Positions 40,043 to 51,373 are shown, numbered from the stretch's first letter. The stretch is 64,000 bases of DNA from Brucella gallinifaecis (GCF_006476605.1 NZ_ML636806.1:62001-126000), one strand, 5' to 3'. Notes: generated by a model from the sequence alone, not told the origin. A program made the numbers and translations.

Positions 40043-40602
40043 CAGCCGACCTCTTTCAGTGCAAGCTTGAGAGAAGAAAGTTTAGTGCGAAGGGACGTGT
40101 CGATCTGACGCGAACCCATTTTGACAACAAGTCCACCGAGGATCGAAGGATCGACGGTGACATTGATCGTCACGTCCTTGCCGGCAACGCTTTTCAACGT
40201 TGCCTTCAATTCGTTTTGCTGAGCGCTTGTCAGCGCATGTGCCGAAATAACATCAGCGGAAATTTCCCCACGATGCTCAGCTGCAATTTCACGGAAAGCG
40301 GCGATAATGCCCGGCAGCGCAAAAAGACGGCGATTAGACGCCACCACGCGCAGGAAATTGCCGACCAGACCCTTGATGCCAGCCTTGTCAGCAATCGCGC
40401 CAATAGCGTGAAGCTGGTCTTCAGCATTGAAGACCGGGCTGGAAATCAGACGCTTCAGGTCTTCGCTTCCGCTCAGAAGCGCCTCGAAACGGCCAAGATC
40501 TTTTTCCACAGCAGCAACGGAATTCGCATCGAGAGCAAGCTCGAATAACGATCCGGCGTAGCGCTGTGCGACACCTGAAATGAGCGAAGACGTTTCTGCC
40601 AC
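40042..40602 (-). CDS. atpH: ATP synthase F1 delta subunit
   Basis: Peripheral stalk subunit (OSCP), 186 residues from a GTG start at 40602 (read as [20 protein letters not shown]). The N-terminal helical domain and C-terminal block [26 protein letters not shown] are typical. The frame stays open to an ATG at 40803, but those 67 residues have no family likeness, and 186 residues matches relatives. First gene of the operon; the F0 genes lie elsewhere, as usual in alphaproteobacteria. Confidence 0.95.
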   Translation of the reverse strand: MAETSSLISGVAQRYAGSLFELALDANSVAAVEKDLGRFEALLSGSEDLKRLISSPVFNAEDQLHAIGAIADKAGIKGLVGNFLRVVASNRRLFALPGIIAAFREIAAEHRGEISADVISAHALTSAQQNELKATLKSVAGKDVTINVTVDPSILGGLVVKMGSRQIDTSLRTKLSSLKLALKEVG

Positions 40603-40873
40603 GAACAACCTGCTCTCTACGTTGAAACCATCTTTTTGGGAGTTCAGCACAGCCAAATGGCCCAAGCAGATGATTTTATTGAATGTTTCCGGGGAACCCC
40701 TGACGCGCAAGCGCGACAACACCGAAATGTGATTGCCGTCTAGCATAGACGAACCGGACTCGCAACACGCGAATCCCGCACTTTTGTGTAAGTTTTCCTG
40801 CAATTTTGGATTAGAAAACGACTTAACAGCCTATCGAATGAACCTGAAGGCTTTTTCCCACAGCGATCAGGCT
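40603..40873. promoter_or_regulatory. Probable promoter region of the atp operon
   Basis: About 270 bases upstream of atpHAGDC, with no gene. The minus-strand sequence contains TTGCAGGAAAACTTACAC and several AT-rich stretches; individual promoter boxes cannot be assigned by eye. The call rests on position only. Confidence 0.4.
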
Positions 40874-41266
40874 TCAGCCGATAAAGCCAAAAGCGTATAG
40901 CAGAGGCCCGACTGCAAGCAGAAATTCGATGACCGCAGCAATGATATTGTAAAAACTTGCCCCCTTATCAGACATCATTGAAATAAAGCGGCCAAATAAT
41001 GCAAATCCCCACATTGCCCCCAAAACCACCCATAAAAATGGCTGTGCAAAAATCAGGCAGCCAAGGCCAACCCCCAGATAAGGCCCGGCCAGCACAGCCC
41101 GAATGGAGCTATAGGCTTCCGGGCGCGCATTGATTGGCTGCAAGCGCAACAATTTCATTGTGATACCGGGCGCAAACAACATAATGACACCCGCTAAAGC
41201 TGTCACAACAGCCGCACTCCATGCAAGCCACTCGCCGGTTGAGCCTGGAAGATAGAATTCCATCAT
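40874..41266 (-). CDS. Small integral membrane protein of unknown function
   Basis: The 130-residue protein has four predicted hydrophobic segments (WLAWSAAVVTALAGVIMLFAPG, VLAGPYLGVGLGCLIFA, LWVVLGAMWGFALFGRFISM, IIAAVIEFLLAVGPLLYAFGF). The pattern resembles the DUF4345 group of rhizobial membrane proteins, a weak call. It follows priA on the same strand with a 64-base gap and may be cotranscribed with it. The function is unknown. Confidence 0.75.
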   Translation of the reverse strand: MMEFYLPGSTGEWLAWSAAVVTALAGVIMLFAPGITMKLLRLQPINARPEAYSSIRAVLAGPYLGVGLGCLIFAQPFLWVVLGAMWGFALFGRFISMMSDKGASFYNIIAAVIEFLLAVGPLLYAFGFIG

Positions 41267-41330
41267 TTGTTATCCTCTTGGTTTTAGCTGTAATAGCGAA
41301 AAACCCAATGCGTTGCCATAGGCGCGAAGA

Positions 41331-43541
41331 TCACAAGAAACTCTGCGGATCAATGTCCACCTGCACCCGTATAGAGCCACGCTCTTTAGGAGAAGCGGCA
41401 AGAAGAACCCGGATAAACCCTTGAATATCCGCGCGTTTTGTCCCATGCACAAGAATACGGAAACGATGGCGCCCCCGCACGATTGCAAGCGGCGCTTCTG
41501 CCGGTCCCAGCACTGAAATCTCTGCTGAGGACGGTGCTGCACGGCGCAGCGCCCGCGCATGGTTCTCGGCATCAGGCCGGTTATCCGCTGATATAATCAA
41601 TGCAGCAAGACGACCGAAAGGCGGCAGGGCACTGCGTTCCCGCTCCTCAATTTCACGCGCATAAAAAGCATCCGAATCACCGCTGATGATGGCACGCATT
41701 ACCGGATGATCGGGCTGGTAGGTTTGAAGAAGTCCCAGACTCTTGCGGCCAGTTCGCCCTGCGCGGCCCGTCACCTGATTAAGCAATTGAAATGTGCGTT
41801 CAGCCGCACGCGGATCGCCATTGGCAAGGCCAAGATCGGCATCCACCACACCCACCAGCGTCATATTCGGAAAGTTGTGCCCCTTGGCCACAAGCTGCGT
41901 ACCGATGACAATATCGGCCTCGCCTTTGGCGATGGCGTCGAGTTCAAGCCGCAAGCGCTTCACGCCACCCGCCATATCAGACGAAAGCACTATGATTCGC
42001 GCATCCGGGAATGTTGCAGCCACTTCTTCCGCGATCCGCTCCACACCCGGGCCGCAAGCCACCAGATGATCAAGCGTACCGCATTCCGGGCAGGCTTCCG
42101 GCACTGGCTCATGATAGCCGCATTGATGACACATCAATTGTTTGCGAAAGCGGTGCTCGACCAGCCAGCTTGAACATTGCGGGCATTGAAAACGATGGCC
42201 ACAGACACGGCAAAGCGTCAGCGGCGCATAACCGCGCCGGTTGAGAAACAGCAGCGCCTGTTCACCACGTTCAACTGTTTTACCCACAGCTTCTGTAAGT
42301 GTTGGCGACAAAAAACGGCCCGGCGGCGGCGGTGAACGCCGCATATCAATGGTTTTGAGCGTCGGCAATGCCGCTTCCGCATATCGGCCATAAAGCTTGA
42401 TTCGTTTGTAACGCCCTTGGTCGGCATTAACCTGGCTCTCGATAGACGGCGTCGCTGACGCCAATATCACCGGAAAGCTGCCAATATGGCCGCGCACCAC
42501 GGCCATATCCCGCGCATTATAAAATACACGGTCTTCCTGTTTGTAAGCCGGATCATGTTCTTCATCGACCACGATCAGCCCAAGCTCCTTGAAGGGCAAA
42601 AACAGTGCCGATCGAGCGCCGGCAACAACCCGCACTGTCCCTTCTGTCACTTGCCGCCACACGCGCTCGCGCGTGCGTGGTGCAAGATCAGAATGCCATT
42701 CGGCAGGCTTTGACCCAAACCGATCATGAAAACGGTCAAGAAATTGCTGTGTCAGCGCAATTTCAGGCAGAAGAATCAGCACCTGCTGACCCTGATCAAG
42801 CGCCTTGGCCACCGCCTCAAAATAAACTTCAGTCTTGCCTGATCCCGTCACTCCATCAAGAAGCGATACGCAGAACATATCGGCCTCAACCGATTCGGCC
42901 AGCATTTCAGCCGCCGCCTGCTGATCGTCGGAGAGTGTTGCACGTGCAAAATTTGTGTCAGGTGTTGCAACGACAGCGGGCGGAGGCAGCATCACCTCTT
43001 CAAATACGCCCTGAATTTTCAACCCATCCACAACGCTCTGCGAAACACCGGCAGCATGGGCCAGCCCGGAGCGCGTCCATGCAAGACCATCGCGTGCCAG
43101 TTCCATCACACGGGCGCGGGCATCTGTCATACGTTCCGGTTCGCCACCACGATAACGAAGCCCCGGAATTTTTGGCTCAGGATCAAACGCCGCAGGCGCA
43201 CGCAACACCATACGCGCCACCATTCCGGGCGGCGAAAGCGTGTAATCTGCGGCCCATCGCATGAAGCGCAACATCTGCGCATCCACAGGCGGGCAATCAA
43301 AAACATGCGCAATCGCCCGAAGTTTTCTGGCATCTACCGAATCGGTTGCGCCATCGCAAACGATTCCCGCAACCTCACGCGGTCCCAATGGCACGCGCAC
43401 AATCGAACCGGGTTGAACATGCATTCCATCCGGCACCACATAGGAGTAAGGGCGCTCTGCGGGCATGGGTACCAGCACCGGAACCACGCTTTGGGCCGGT
43501 TCCGCAAACAGCTTTAAAATATCGTGCGAATCTTTCGACAT
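41331..43541 (-). CDS. priA: Primosomal replication helicase PriA
   Basis: Restarts stalled replication forks by recognising branched DNA and loading the replicative helicase. The 736-residue protein has an N-terminal DNA-binding domain, Walker A GVTGSGKTEVYF (near residue 240), motif II DEEHD, and the zinc-binding cysteines CRVCGHRFQCPQC...CHQCGYHEPVPEACPECG in the middle of the helicase core. Motifs V/VI (GTQLVAKGHNFPNMTLVGVVDAD, QVTGRAGRTGR) are intact. It is divergent from the transaldolase gene. Confidence 0.96.
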   Translation of the reverse strand: MSKDSHDILKLFAEPAQSVVPVLVPMPAERPYSYVVPDGMHVQPGSIVRVPLGPREVAGIVCDGATDSVDARKLRAIAHVFDCPPVDAQMLRFMRWAADYTLSPPGMVARMVLRAPAAFDPEPKIPGLRYRGGEPERMTDARARVMELARDGLAWTRSGLAHAAGVSQSVVDGLKIQGVFEEVMLPPPAVVATPDTNFARATLSDDQQAAAEMLAESVEADMFCVSLLDGVTGSGKTEVYFEAVAKALDQGQQVLILLPEIALTQQFLDRFHDRFGSKPAEWHSDLAPRTRERVWRQVTEGTVRVVAGARSALFLPFKELGLIVVDEEHDPAYKQEDRVFYNARDMAVVRGHIGSFPVILASATPSIESQVNADQGRYKRIKLYGRYAEAALPTLKTIDMRRSPPPPGRFLSPTLTEAVGKTVERGEQALLFLNRRGYAPLTLCRVCGHRFQCPQCSSWLVEHRFRKQLMCHQCGYHEPVPEACPECGTLDHLVACGPGVERIAEEVAATFPDARIIVLSSDMAGGVKRLRLELDAIAKGEADIVIGTQLVAKGHNFPNMTLVGVVDADLGLANGDPRAAERTFQLLNQVTGRAGRTGRKSLGLLQTYQPDHPVMRAIISGDSDAFYAREIEERERSALPPFGRLAALIISADNRPDAENHARALRRAAPSSAEISVLGPAEAPLAIVRGRHRFRILVHGTKRADIQGFIRVLLAASPKERGSIRVQVDIDPQSFL

Positions 43542-43645
43542 GATTGCGTGACCTTGGCGCGGCTTTGCGCTAAAGAAAAGCCACCTTACTGGATTTAAAT
43601 CAATTTAAATCCCCTAACTCGCACTCATTATGGAGGAATGCTGTT

Positions 43646-44299
43646 ATGAAGTTTTTCGTCGACACTGCGGACGTCAAGGAAATCCGCGAACTCAACGATC
43701 TTGGTCTGGTTGATGGTGTGACCACCAATCCGTCGCTGATCCTCAAATCTGGCCGCGATATTCTTGAAGTAACCAAGGAAATCTGTTCCTTTGTCAAGGG
43801 TCCGGTTTCAGCTGAAGTTGCTGGAACAGAATATGAGCAGATCATGAAGGAAGCGGCAGTCATTGCCAAGATCGCAGACAATATCTGCATCAAGCTGCCA
43901 CTGACACTCGACGGTCTCAAGGCTTGTAAAGCACTGACATCCGATGGTCACAAGACCAATGTAACGCTTTGCTTCTCTGCCAATCAGGCTCTGCTTGCGG
44001 CCAAAGCCGGTGCAACTTTCGTTTCGCCATTCATCGGTCGTCTTGACGATACGGGCATCAATGGCATGGAGCTGATTGCTGAAATCCGCACTATCTTTGA
44101 CAATTATGATTTCCGCACCGAAATTCTTGCCGCTTCGGTTCGCACCGTCAATCACGTCAAGGAAGCAGCCCTGATCGGTGCCGATGTCGTCACCGCACCT
44201 CCGGCAACGCTCAAGGCACTCGTCAAGCACCCGCTGACCGACAAGGGTCTTGAAACCTTCCTCGCTGACTGGGCGAAGACTGGCCAAAAAATCGCCTAA
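43646..44299 (+). CDS. tal: Transaldolase (small, FSA/TalC-like type)
   Basis: Pentose phosphate enzyme transferring a dihydroxyacetone unit. At 217 residues it belongs to the short transaldolase/fructose-6-phosphate aldolase group. It starts [32 protein letters not shown]; the Schiff-base lysine is in NICIKLPLT (near residue 84), and the C-terminal half has [36 protein letters not shown]-like sequence precedes the ATG. Alone on its strand, ended by a strong terminator. Confidence 0.95.
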   Translation: MKFFVDTADVKEIRELNDLGLVDGVTTNPSLILKSGRDILEVTKEICSFVKGPVSAEVAGTEYEQIMKEAAVIAKIADNICIKLPLTLDGLKACKALTSDGHKTNVTLCFSANQALLAAKAGATFVSPFIGRLDDTGINGMELIAEIRTIFDNYDFRTEILAASVRTVNHVKEAALIGADVVTAPPATLKALVKHPLTDKGLETFLADWAKTGQKIA

Positions 44300-44321
44300 A
44301 GCAGATTGCTGATTAAAATGC

Positions 44322-44351
44322 AAAAACGGCGGATCACTGATCCGCCGTTTT
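44322..44351. terminator. Terminator between tal and lptE
   Basis: AAAACGGCGGATCA-CTGATCCGCCGTTTTTT: a long perfect stem with U-tract, 23 bases after tal and before the convergent lptE end; bidirectional. Confidence 0.9.
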
Positions 44352-44372
44352 TTAATATCCTTTGAAGCAAGA

Positions 44373-44954
44373 TCAGAGCTTCGACATCTGCATCGCGATA
44401 GCGAGATAAATCTGCTCTGCCAATTCTTCGGCTGCACGCTTGGTTGCATCACGTTCTGCACGAAGATTTGCAAATTCCTGACGCGGACGGTCAAAGGATG
44501 CCCCCACCGTGCGTGTACCGGATTTCAGAGCCTTCCCATCCTTATCAAACAACACAAAATTCGATGTCGCATTGACCGTACCAGCCGATGGACGCCCCGT
44601 GCGGTCGGTTTGATCGCCAATATCAACACTGACAAAGGATGTAACCGACTTGCTTAACCCAAGACGCAACTTGTAATTCGGGTTGGACGGCTCACCAGCC
44701 CCTCCCGAAAGCAGGAAAATAAGCCGGTTGCGGACCTGAACACCATATATGCTACCTTCAGGATCAACAGCAATCGAAGCAAGTTTTGATCGCATATCCG
44801 GCGTAACGCTGCCACCAATGGTGCTGCCAGCACTGCCGCCGCCCGAATAGAGCGGCTGCACGGTACAGCCAGCCAGAAGAAGGATAGCTCCCAGTGCTGC
44901 AAAGGCAACGCGGAAGTTCCTGAATGCGGTTTTGAAGCAATCACACAACGACAT
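44373..44954 (-). CDS. lptE: LPS-assembly lipoprotein LptE
   Basis: Outer-membrane lipoprotein that forms the plug of the LptD/E translocon for lipopolysaccharide. The 193-residue protein has a signal sequence ending in a lipobox ([10 protein letters not shown], Cys at about residue 30) then TVQPLYSGG, and a beta-rich domain with ending [15 protein letters not shown] used the ATG at 44954, which overlaps the end of leuS by 14 bases. The leuS-lptE-(holA) order is standard in alphaproteobacteria, which supports the call; sequence conservation of LptE is low. Confidence 0.88.
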   Translation of the reverse strand: MSLCDCFKTAFRNFRVAFAALGAILLLAGCTVQPLYSGGGSAGSTIGGSVTPDMRSKLASIAVDPEGSIYGVQVRNRLIFLLSGGAGEPSNPNYKLRLGLSKSVTSFVSVDIGDQTDRTGRPSAGTVNATSNFVLFDKDGKALKSGTRTVGASFDRPRQEFANLRAERDATKRAAEELAEQIYLAIAMQMSKL

Positions 44955-47574
44955 TGACGATCCTTTGTGGCACCACGATGATCTTCTTCGGCGTGCCACC
45001 TTCGAGCGCAGCCTTGACAAAGTCAAGTTCGAGCACCGCCTTCTGGATTGTAGCTTGATCAGCGTCGCGAGCGATTGTCAAATCCCCACGCTTCTTGCCA
45101 TTGAGCTGAACGGGCAGAACGATCTCGTTTTCCACGATCAGTGCAGCATCAAACTGCGGCCATGGCGCGGTTGCGGCAATCGTTTTTTTGCCGGCGATTG
45201 TGCCACCAAGCGCACTCACACATTGTTCAGCCAGATGCGGCATCATTGGTGCAAGCATCAAAACCAGCATTTCGGTGGCTTCACGCACCGCACTTTTCAG
45301 CTGATCATCAGCCTTGCCGGTGCCAACCTGCTGCAAGGGTGCAGCAAGCGTGTTGACCAGCTCATAAAGACGGGCAACAGCTCTGTTGAAAGCCAGCTTT
45401 TCAATATCGTCACCAACCGCCTGAACAGCTTTATGTGCAGCCTTCGAGAGGCTAAGAGCATCCCCTTGCGTTCCAGACTTCGCCACAACATCCTTGAGAG
45501 CAGGAGCCGCTTCGGAAACAAGCCGCCACACACGCTGCACAAAACGATGGGCACCTTCTGCACCGGCTTCTGTCCAGATCACATCACGTTCTGGCGGAGA
45601 ATCGGAGAGCATGAACCAGCGTGCAGTATCCGCACCGTAAGAAGAGATAATATCGTCGGGATCGACCACATTTTTCTTCGACTTCGACATTTTTTCAATC
45701 GAGCCGATTTCCACCTGAGCGCCGCTATCGAGCATGGTCGCGATACGCTTGCCATCCGATTCTTCAATGCGAATATCGGCAGGTGCAACCCACTGGCCAT
45801 CAGCCTTATAGGTTTCGTGCACCACCATTCCTTGTGTGAACAAGCCCTTGAACGGCTCATCAATACCGACATGACCCGCCACTTTCATGGCGCGGGTGAA
45901 GAAACGCGAATAGAGCAAATGCAGGATCGCATGCTCAACGCCGCCAATATACTGATCCACCGGCAACCAGTGATCAGCAATCGCACGATCTGTCGGCTCA
46001 TTTTCCCAAGGGGCCGTAAAGCGCGTATAATACCACGACGAATCGACGAATGTATCCATCGTATCGGTTTCACGACGCGCTTCACCACCACATTTCGGGC
46101 ATTTTACATGACGCCATGTGGCATGACGGTCAAGCGGATTGCCCGGGCGGTCGAACTCGACATCATCAGGCAGCTTCACCGGTAGGTCAGCACGCGGCAC
46201 TGGATTGACGCCACAGCTTTCGCAATGGATCATCGGGATCGGACAACCCCAGTAACGCTGACGCGAAATGCCCCAGTCACGCAGACGGAACTGAACTTTA
46301 CGCTGCGCCTGCGGGCGACCATCCAGCTCGGTCTTTTCAAGGCGCTCAGCCACTTCCGTGAAAGCGGCTTCCGGCGTCATACCATCAAGGAAGCGCGAAT
46401 TGATCATCACGCCATCATCAGTGAAAGCGGTTTCACCGACACTGAAACTTGCAGCATCCTCGCCCTTTGGCAGAACAACCGGCGTAACTTTCAACCCATA
46501 TTTATTGGCAAAATCCAAGTCACGCTGATCATGCGCCGGACAACCAAACACTGCGCCCGTGCCATATTCCATCAACACGAAATTGGCGACATAAAGCGGC
46601 AGCTCCCAGTTTTCATCAAACGGGTGCCTGACCTTGACTCCTGTATCAAAGCCGTTCTTTTCAGCCGTTTCAAGCGCTGCAAGCGATGTGCCATGCTGAT
46701 GACATTCATCAATGAAGCCTGTGAGCTTTGCATTATTTTCAGCCAGCTTTTTCGCGATTGGATGATCAGGAGAGATTGCCACGAAAGACGCGCCGAACAA
46801 AGTATCGGGGCGCGTCGTATAAACCTCAACCTCTGAGAAACCGGCAGGGGCAGTCTTGGTGTCGAGCGCGAAACGAACCTGCAAACCTTCCGACTTGCCG
46901 ATCCAGTTCTTCTGCATGACACGAACTTTTTCAGGCCACTGATCAAGTGTATCGAGACCGGCAAGCAGGTCTTCGCTGAAATCGGTGATCTTGAAGAACC
47001 ACTGTGTCAGTTCGCGCTGTTCAACCAGCGCACCAGAACGCCAGCCGCGACCATCCACCACCTGCTCATTGGCGAGCACGGTATTGTCGACCGGATCCCA
47101 GTTGACCTTGGACGTCTTGCGCGTCACCAGACCTTTTTCAAACAGATCAATGAACAGCATCTGCTGGCGGTGGTAATATGCAACATCGCATGTCGCAAAT
47201 TCGCGTGACCAGTCCAGCGACAGACCCATAGATTTGAGCTGACGCTTCATCGTATCAATATTCTGATAGGTCCATTCTTTCGGATGTACCTTGTTTTGCA
47301 TGGCCGCGTTTTCCGCAGGCATGCCAAATGCATCCCAACCCATCGGGTGAAGAACATTGAAACCCTTGGCACGCTTGTACCGCGCAACCACATCACCCAT
47401 CGCATAGTTGCGCACATGGCCCATATGAATGCGCCCCGATGGATAAGGGAACATTTCGAGCACGTAGTACTTCTCGCGGGGATCACTGTTATCGGTTTCA
47501 AAAGTCCGGTTTTCTTCCCAGACTTTCTGCCAATGAGCTTCCGCCACGCGCGGATTATAACGTTCGGCTGCCAT
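44941..47574 (-). CDS. leuS: Leucyl-tRNA synthetase
   Basis: Charges tRNA-Leu. The 877 residues contain the class I motifs: HMGHVRNY (HIGH, near residue 51) and [14 protein letters not shown] (KMSKS), the CP1 editing domain ([20 protein letters not shown]), and a zinc-type [10 protein letters not shown] / CPKCGG pair. The ATG at 47574 ([19 protein letters not shown]) matches the family; the frame stays open to 47640. Cotranscribed with lptE, divergent from yggS. Confidence 0.97.
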   Translation of the reverse strand: MAAERYNPRVAEAHWQKVWEENRTFETDNSDPREKYYVLEMFPYPSGRIHMGHVRNYAMGDVVARYKRAKGFNVLHPMGWDAFGMPAENAAMQNKVHPKEWTYQNIDTMKRQLKSMGLSLDWSREFATCDVAYYHRQQMLFIDLFEKGLVTRKTSKVNWDPVDNTVLANEQVVDGRGWRSGALVEQRELTQWFFKITDFSEDLLAGLDTLDQWPEKVRVMQKNWIGKSEGLQVRFALDTKTAPAGFSEVEVYTTRPDTLFGASFVAISPDHPIAKKLAENNAKLTGFIDECHQHGTSLAALETAEKNGFDTGVKVRHPFDENWELPLYVANFVLMEYGTGAVFGCPAHDQRDLDFANKYGLKVTPVVLPKGEDAASFSVGETAFTDDGVMINSRFLDGMTPEAAFTEVAERLEKTELDGRPQAQRKVQFRLRDWGISRQRYWGCPIPMIHCESCGVNPVPRADLPVKLPDDVEFDRPGNPLDRHATWRHVKCPKCGGEARRETDTMDTFVDSSWYYTRFTAPWENEPTDRAIADHWLPVDQYIGGVEHAILHLLYSRFFTRAMKVAGHVGIDEPFKGLFTQGMVVHETYKADGQWVAPADIRIEESDGKRIATMLDSGAQVEIGSIEKMSKSKKNVVDPDDIISSYGADTARWFMLSDSPPERDVIWTEAGAEGAHRFVQRVWRLVSEAAPALKDVVAKSGTQGDALSLSKAAHKAVQAVGDDIEKLAFNRAVARLYELVNTLAAPLQQVGTGKADDQLKSAVREATEMLVLMLAPMMPHLAEQCVSALGGTIAGKKTIAATAPWPQFDAALIVENEIVLPVQLNGKKRGDLTIARDADQATIQKAVLELDFVKAALEGGTPKKIIVVPQRIVNVVV

Positions 47575-47695
47575 GAGCGTATTTACTCGTACGAAGATGA
47601 TGCAATAAGAAGAGTCGTCATTAATGCCGACCTTCACCACGTATTGGCGAAAGCGTCAAGTTTTTGCGGACGAAAAGCCTGAAAGCGAGAGTTTC

Positions 47696-48376
47696 ATGTC
47701 AGATATTGTAGCGAACCTGAACACCATCAAGGCAAAGATTGCCGATGCGGAACAAGAAGCACGTCGCGACAATGGCTCTGTAACGCTGGTAGCCGTCTCC
47801 AAAACCTTCAATGCCGACGAAATCCGTCCGGTCCTTGATGCGGGTCAGCGAATATTTGGTGAAAACCGTGTTCAGGAAGCTCAAGGCAAATGGCCCGCAT
47901 TGCGCGAAGCCTATTCCGGCACTGAACTGCATCTGATCGGGCCGCTCCAATCCAATAAAGCTGCCGATGCAATTGCACTCTTTGATGTGATCGAAACGGT
48001 GGACCGTGAAAAAATCGCAAGCACCCTTGCCAGCGAAATCAGAAAACAGGGCAAAAATCCAAAACTCTATGTGCAGGTCAATACCGGTCTTGAAGAACAA
48101 AAGGCTGGCATAGACCCGAAAGAGGCTGTGGCTTTTGTCGAGCGCTGCCGCACAGAACACGGCCTCTCAATCGAAGGCCTGATGTGTATCCCGCCAGCAG
48201 ATGAAAATCCGGGGCCGCATTTTGCACTGCTTGAAAAGCTCGCCCGCGAAGCAGGCGTCGAAAAACTCTCCATGGGAATGTCGGGTGACTATGAAACGGC
48301 TATCGGTTTCGGCGCAACATCGGTGCGTGTGGGTTCCGCAATTTTTGGCGGGCGTAGCTACTCGCCATCCGCTTGA
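47696..48376 (+). CDS. yggS: Pyridoxal-phosphate homeostasis protein YggS
   Basis: PLP-binding protein that buffers the cofactor and influences amino acid balance. The 226-residue protein has the lysine motif LVAVSKTFNADEIRPV (near residue 36), FGENRVQEAQGKWPAL, and GMSGDYETAIGFGATSVRVGSAIFGGR near the end, all family marks. The ATG at 47696 is preferred over the frame's first start at 47624, which lies in the leuS promoter region. Confidence 0.94.
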   Translation: MSDIVANLNTIKAKIADAEQEARRDNGSVTLVAVSKTFNADEIRPVLDAGQRIFGENRVQEAQGKWPALREAYSGTELHLIGPLQSNKAADAIALFDVIETVDREKIASTLASEIRKQGKNPKLYVQVNTGLEEQKAGIDPKEAVAFVERCRTEHGLSIEGLMCIPPADENPGPHFALLEKLAREAGVEKLSMGMSGDYETAIGFGATSVRVGSAIFGGRSYSPSA

Positions 48377-48627
48377 AGACAAAAAAGCTCTTCATTGTGC
48401 GTTTCAACATCATATACCGCAACCTCGACCCTGTTGAAGGGGCATCCCAAGCACTTGATGTACTTTTTAGAATAAAAATTTCTAAACCAGCAATCCATTT
48501 TTTTCCTATGTATTCGTTTGCATGCCCCATAATTTCTTACAGTAGAGATAATTTTTAATATTATTTACAAAAACTTTGAGCATCAATGGGTTGATGCATT
48601 CAATACTTTATAAGTAATGGAGAGATC
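48377..48627. other. AT-rich upstream region of the orphan gene
   Basis: About 250 bases, increasingly AT-rich from 48460. A perfect small hairpin GCATCAA-TGGG-TTGATGC at 48580-48597 lies about 30 bases before the start codon of the next gene, and TTTAATATTATTTAC precedes it. It may be an operator or a message-stabilising stem. No gene is supported. Confidence 0.5.
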
Positions 48628-49125
48628 ATGGCAATTTCAGTCGTAACTATCAAAAGCGTTTCCACTGGTTTATATCTCGGTTTGGGCTCCGAAATATCGC
48701 CTAATCAAACATGGTCAGTTCAGGGATTCGAAAATAAATCAAAGAATACTGATAATAACTTGAAGTGGACGATAAAAGCAGATCTTAATGATCCGTGGTC
48801 AACAACAGATATTGTCCATACTTTTGGCAGTCCGAAAACTTCCCTCATTCCAGGAGATACCATTGCAATAGATGGCCACTCCGCAAACCTTGCAATTGCC
48901 GGATCTGACAATTATTTACCGCCACTACAAAACTTCGGATTTTTAAAAATCAAAACAATTAATGATAAAATTGCATATAAAATACTTATTTACGGAACAG
49001 AGACATTTAGCCTATACACAGACAAATCAAAATCTAATAATTTTTATTATGTCAATGAAGATGAAATCAACTTCGCAGTAGAAGGTAACAATTTATTTTT
49101 CGTAGATTTTACATCTATAATTTAA
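48628..49125 (+). CDS. AT-rich orphan gene, protein of unknown function
   Basis: The 165-residue protein (MAISVVTIKSVSTGLYLGLG...) is not one I recognise. It has no signal peptide, membrane helix or cysteine, and is rich in Asn, Ser, Thr, Lys and Ile. The alternation of short hydrophobic strands with polar turns (TGLYLGLG, LKWTIKAD, FGFLKIKTI, YKILIYGTETFSLYT) suggests an all-beta fold, perhaps lectin- or trefoil-like; this is a guess. A GGAGAG site lies 4 bases before the ATG and a hairpin follows the stop, so it looks real. G+C is roughly one third and its codons end mainly in A/T, unlike its neighbours, pointing to horizontal transfer. Confidence 0.75.
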   Translation: MAISVVTIKSVSTGLYLGLGSEISPNQTWSVQGFENKSKNTDNNLKWTIKADLNDPWSTTDIVHTFGSPKTSLIPGDTIAIDGHSANLAIAGSDNYLPPLQNFGFLKIKTINDKIAYKILIYGTETFSLYTDKSKSNNFYYVNEDEINFAVEGNNLFFVDFTSII

Positions 49126-49161
49126 TATTGATAATAATTTTTACTATAATAAATTAATAAA

Positions 49162-49199
49162 TATAGCGCCGCACGATAACAGGACATTGCGGCGCTATA
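49162..49199 (+). terminator. Hairpin after the orphan gene, probable terminator
   Basis: TATAGCGCCGCA and TGCGGCGCTATA form a perfect 12-bp stem with a 14-base loop, about 40 bases after the stop codon; AAAAAG follows instead of a T-run on the plus strand, so termination is less certain. Confidence 0.55.
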
Positions 49200-49388
49200 A
49201 AAAGCATCTGCGCAGCAATGCTTTCAATCCTGTGCACTCTTTCATACTGCGTCATTGTGGACCACAATCGATCCCAATGTCTAATTTACCTTGCGCCTGA
49301 CGGGATGTAAATGAGTCTGGCGACAGCTTCGCCCCGATGCGAGCTATCGATCCCGGCGGGAGGATCGCCGGACAGCAAGGAGGAAGAC

Positions 49389-51344
49389 ATGTCGGAAAAG
49401 CTTTACCCTGTTTTGCCGGGGGCAAAGAAGAACACGCTCATTGATAACGAGAAATATCTCGAATGGTACAATGAGAGCGTGACCGACCCGGATGGATTCT
49501 GGGCCAAGCACGGCCGACGGATTGACTGGTTCAAACCCTTCACCAAAGTCAAGAACACCGATTTCAATGGCGATGTTTCGATCAAATGGTATGAGGACGG
49601 TGTTACCAACATCTCCTATAATTGTATTGACCGCCATCTGAAAAGCCGTGGCGATCAGGTTGCGATCATCTGGGAAGGCGACAATCCCTATATCGACAAG
49701 AAAATCACCTATCGTGAACTGCATGAAAATGTCTGCCGTCTGGCCAATGTGCTTAAAAAACACGGTGTGCAGAAAGGCGACCGCGTCACGATCTACCTGC
49801 CAATGATCCCGGAAGCAGCCTATGCAATGCTCGCCTGCGCCCGCATCGGCGCGGTACATTCCGTCGTTTTCGCCGGCTTCTCGCCAGAAGCGCTGGCTGG
49901 CCGCATTGTTGACTGCGAATCAACTTTTGTCATCACAGCCGATGAAGGCGTACGCGGCGGCAAGCCGGTGCCACTCAAAGAAAACACCGATACCGCAATC
50001 GACATAGCAGCCAAGCAATATGTGATGGTCAACAAGGTTCTGACCGTGCGCCGTACCGGCGGCAAGGTCAGCTGGGGACCAGGCCGCGATCTTTGGTATC
50101 ATCAGGAAGTTGCAAGCGTCGAACCAACCTGTGAACCGGAACCGATGAACGCGGAAGACCCGTTGTTCATTCTTTATACCTCCGGCTCCACAGGCAAGCC
50201 AAAAGGTGTCCTGCACACAACAGGCGGTTATCTCGTATATGCCTCGATGACCCATCAATATGTCTTCGATTATCATGATGGCGAGATCTACTGGTGCACG
50301 GCGGATGTGGGTTGGGTCACAGGCCATTCCTACATCGTCTATGGGCCTTTGGCCAATGGTGCGACCACATTGATGTTTGAAGGCGTTCCGAATTTCCCGG
50401 ATCAGGGACGCTTCTGGGAAGTCGTCGACAAACATCACGTCAATATTTTCTACACAGCCCCCACCGCTATCCGTGCGCTGATGGGCGCTGGCGATGAATT
50501 CGTCACCCGCTCATCCCGCTCAACGCTGCGCCTTCTCGGTTCAGTCGGCGAACCAATCAACCCGGAAGCCTGGGAATGGTACTACAATGTAGTTGGCGAC
50601 CAAAAATCGCCAATCGTTGACACGTGGTGGCAAACGGAAACCGGCGGCATTCTGATTACCCCCCTGCCGGGCGCGACAGACCTCAAACCAGGTTCTGCAA
50701 CCCGTCCCTTCTTTGGTATCAAGCCGCAACTGGTTGACAATGAAGGCACAGTCATTGAGGGCGCAGTAGACGGAAACCTCTGCATCATTGATAGCTGGCC
50801 GGGCCAGATGCGTACGCTTTACGGCGATCACAAGCGCTTCATCGAGGCTTATTTCTCCACCTATAAGGGCAAATACTTTACCGGTGACGGCTGCCGTCGC
50901 GATGAGGATGGTTACTATTGGATCACTGGCCGTGTCGATGACGTGCTCAACATTTCCGGCCATCGCCTCGGCACGGCAGAAATAGAATCGGCACTCGTCT
51001 CGCATCACTCGGTTTCCGAAGCAGCCGTTGTCGGCTATCCGCATCCGATCAAGGGACAGGGCATTTATTGCTATGTTACGCTGATGACCGGCGCGGATGC
51101 TCAGGATGCAGATGCTTTACGCAAGGAGCTGACACTGCATGTGCGCAAGGAAATCGGTCCAATTGCAACGCCGGACAAGATTCAATTTTCGCCGGGCCTG
51201 CCAAAGACTCGCTCTGGCAAGATCATGCGCCGCATCTTACGCAAGATCGCAGAAGATGAATTCGGTGCATTGGGCGATACTTCGACCCTCGCTGATCCGG
51301 CAGTGGTGGATGATCTGATCGAAAATCGCCAGAATAAAAAGTAA
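49389..51344 (+). CDS. acs: Acetyl-CoA synthetase
   Basis: Activates acetate to acetyl-CoA via acetyl-AMP. The 651-residue protein has the AMP-binding motif [18 protein letters not shown] (near residue 262), [31 protein letters not shown] and the acetylatable lysine in [11 protein letters not shown] near the C-terminus, a site that commonly controls activity by acetylation. AAGGAGGAA precedes the ATG at 49389; the frame's earlier start at 49311 is unlikely. Followed by a terminator. Confidence 0.97.
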   Translation: MSEKLYPVLPGAKKNTLIDNEKYLEWYNESVTDPDGFWAKHGRRIDWFKPFTKVKNTDFNGDVSIKWYEDGVTNISYNCIDRHLKSRGDQVAIIWEGDNPYIDKKITYRELHENVCRLANVLKKHGVQKGDRVTIYLPMIPEAAYAMLACARIGAVHSVVFAGFSPEALAGRIVDCESTFVITADEGVRGGKPVPLKENTDTAIDIAAKQYVMVNKVLTVRRTGGKVSWGPGRDLWYHQEVASVEPTCEPEPMNAEDPLFILYTSGSTGKPKGVLHTTGGYLVYASMTHQYVFDYHDGEIYWCTADVGWVTGHSYIVYGPLANGATTLMFEGVPNFPDQGRFWEVVDKHHVNIFYTAPTAIRALMGAGDEFVTRSSRSTLRLLGSVGEPINPEAWEWYYNVVGDQKSPIVDTWWQTETGGILITPLPGATDLKPGSATRPFFGIKPQLVDNEGTVIEGAVDGNLCIIDSWPGQMRTLYGDHKRFIEAYFSTYKGKYFTGDGCRRDEDGYYWITGRVDDVLNISGHRLGTAEIESALVSHHSVSEAAVVGYPHPIKGQGIYCYVTLMTGADAQDADALRKELTLHVRKEIGPIATPDKIQFSPGLPKTRSGKIMRRILRKIAEDEFGALGDTSTLADPAVVDDLIENRQNKK

Positions 51345-51346
51345 CT

Positions 51347-51373
51347 AAAAGCCCCGGGAAACCGGGGCTTTTA
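51347..51373 (+). terminator. Intrinsic terminator after acs
   Basis: AAAAGCCCCGG-GAAA-CCGGGGCTTTT stem-loop with U-tract, 2 bases after the acs stop codon. Confidence 0.92.

Noticed and set aside
38615-40108. 497-codon plus-strand open frame opposite atpA
   Set aside because: Mirror of the atpA frame; atpA is certain and the antisense product (Asn/Thr/Arg-rich) resembles nothing.
48373-48558. 61-codon frame after yggS
   Set aside because: Starts at the yggS stop without a ribosome site, and its product has no consistent composition or likeness.
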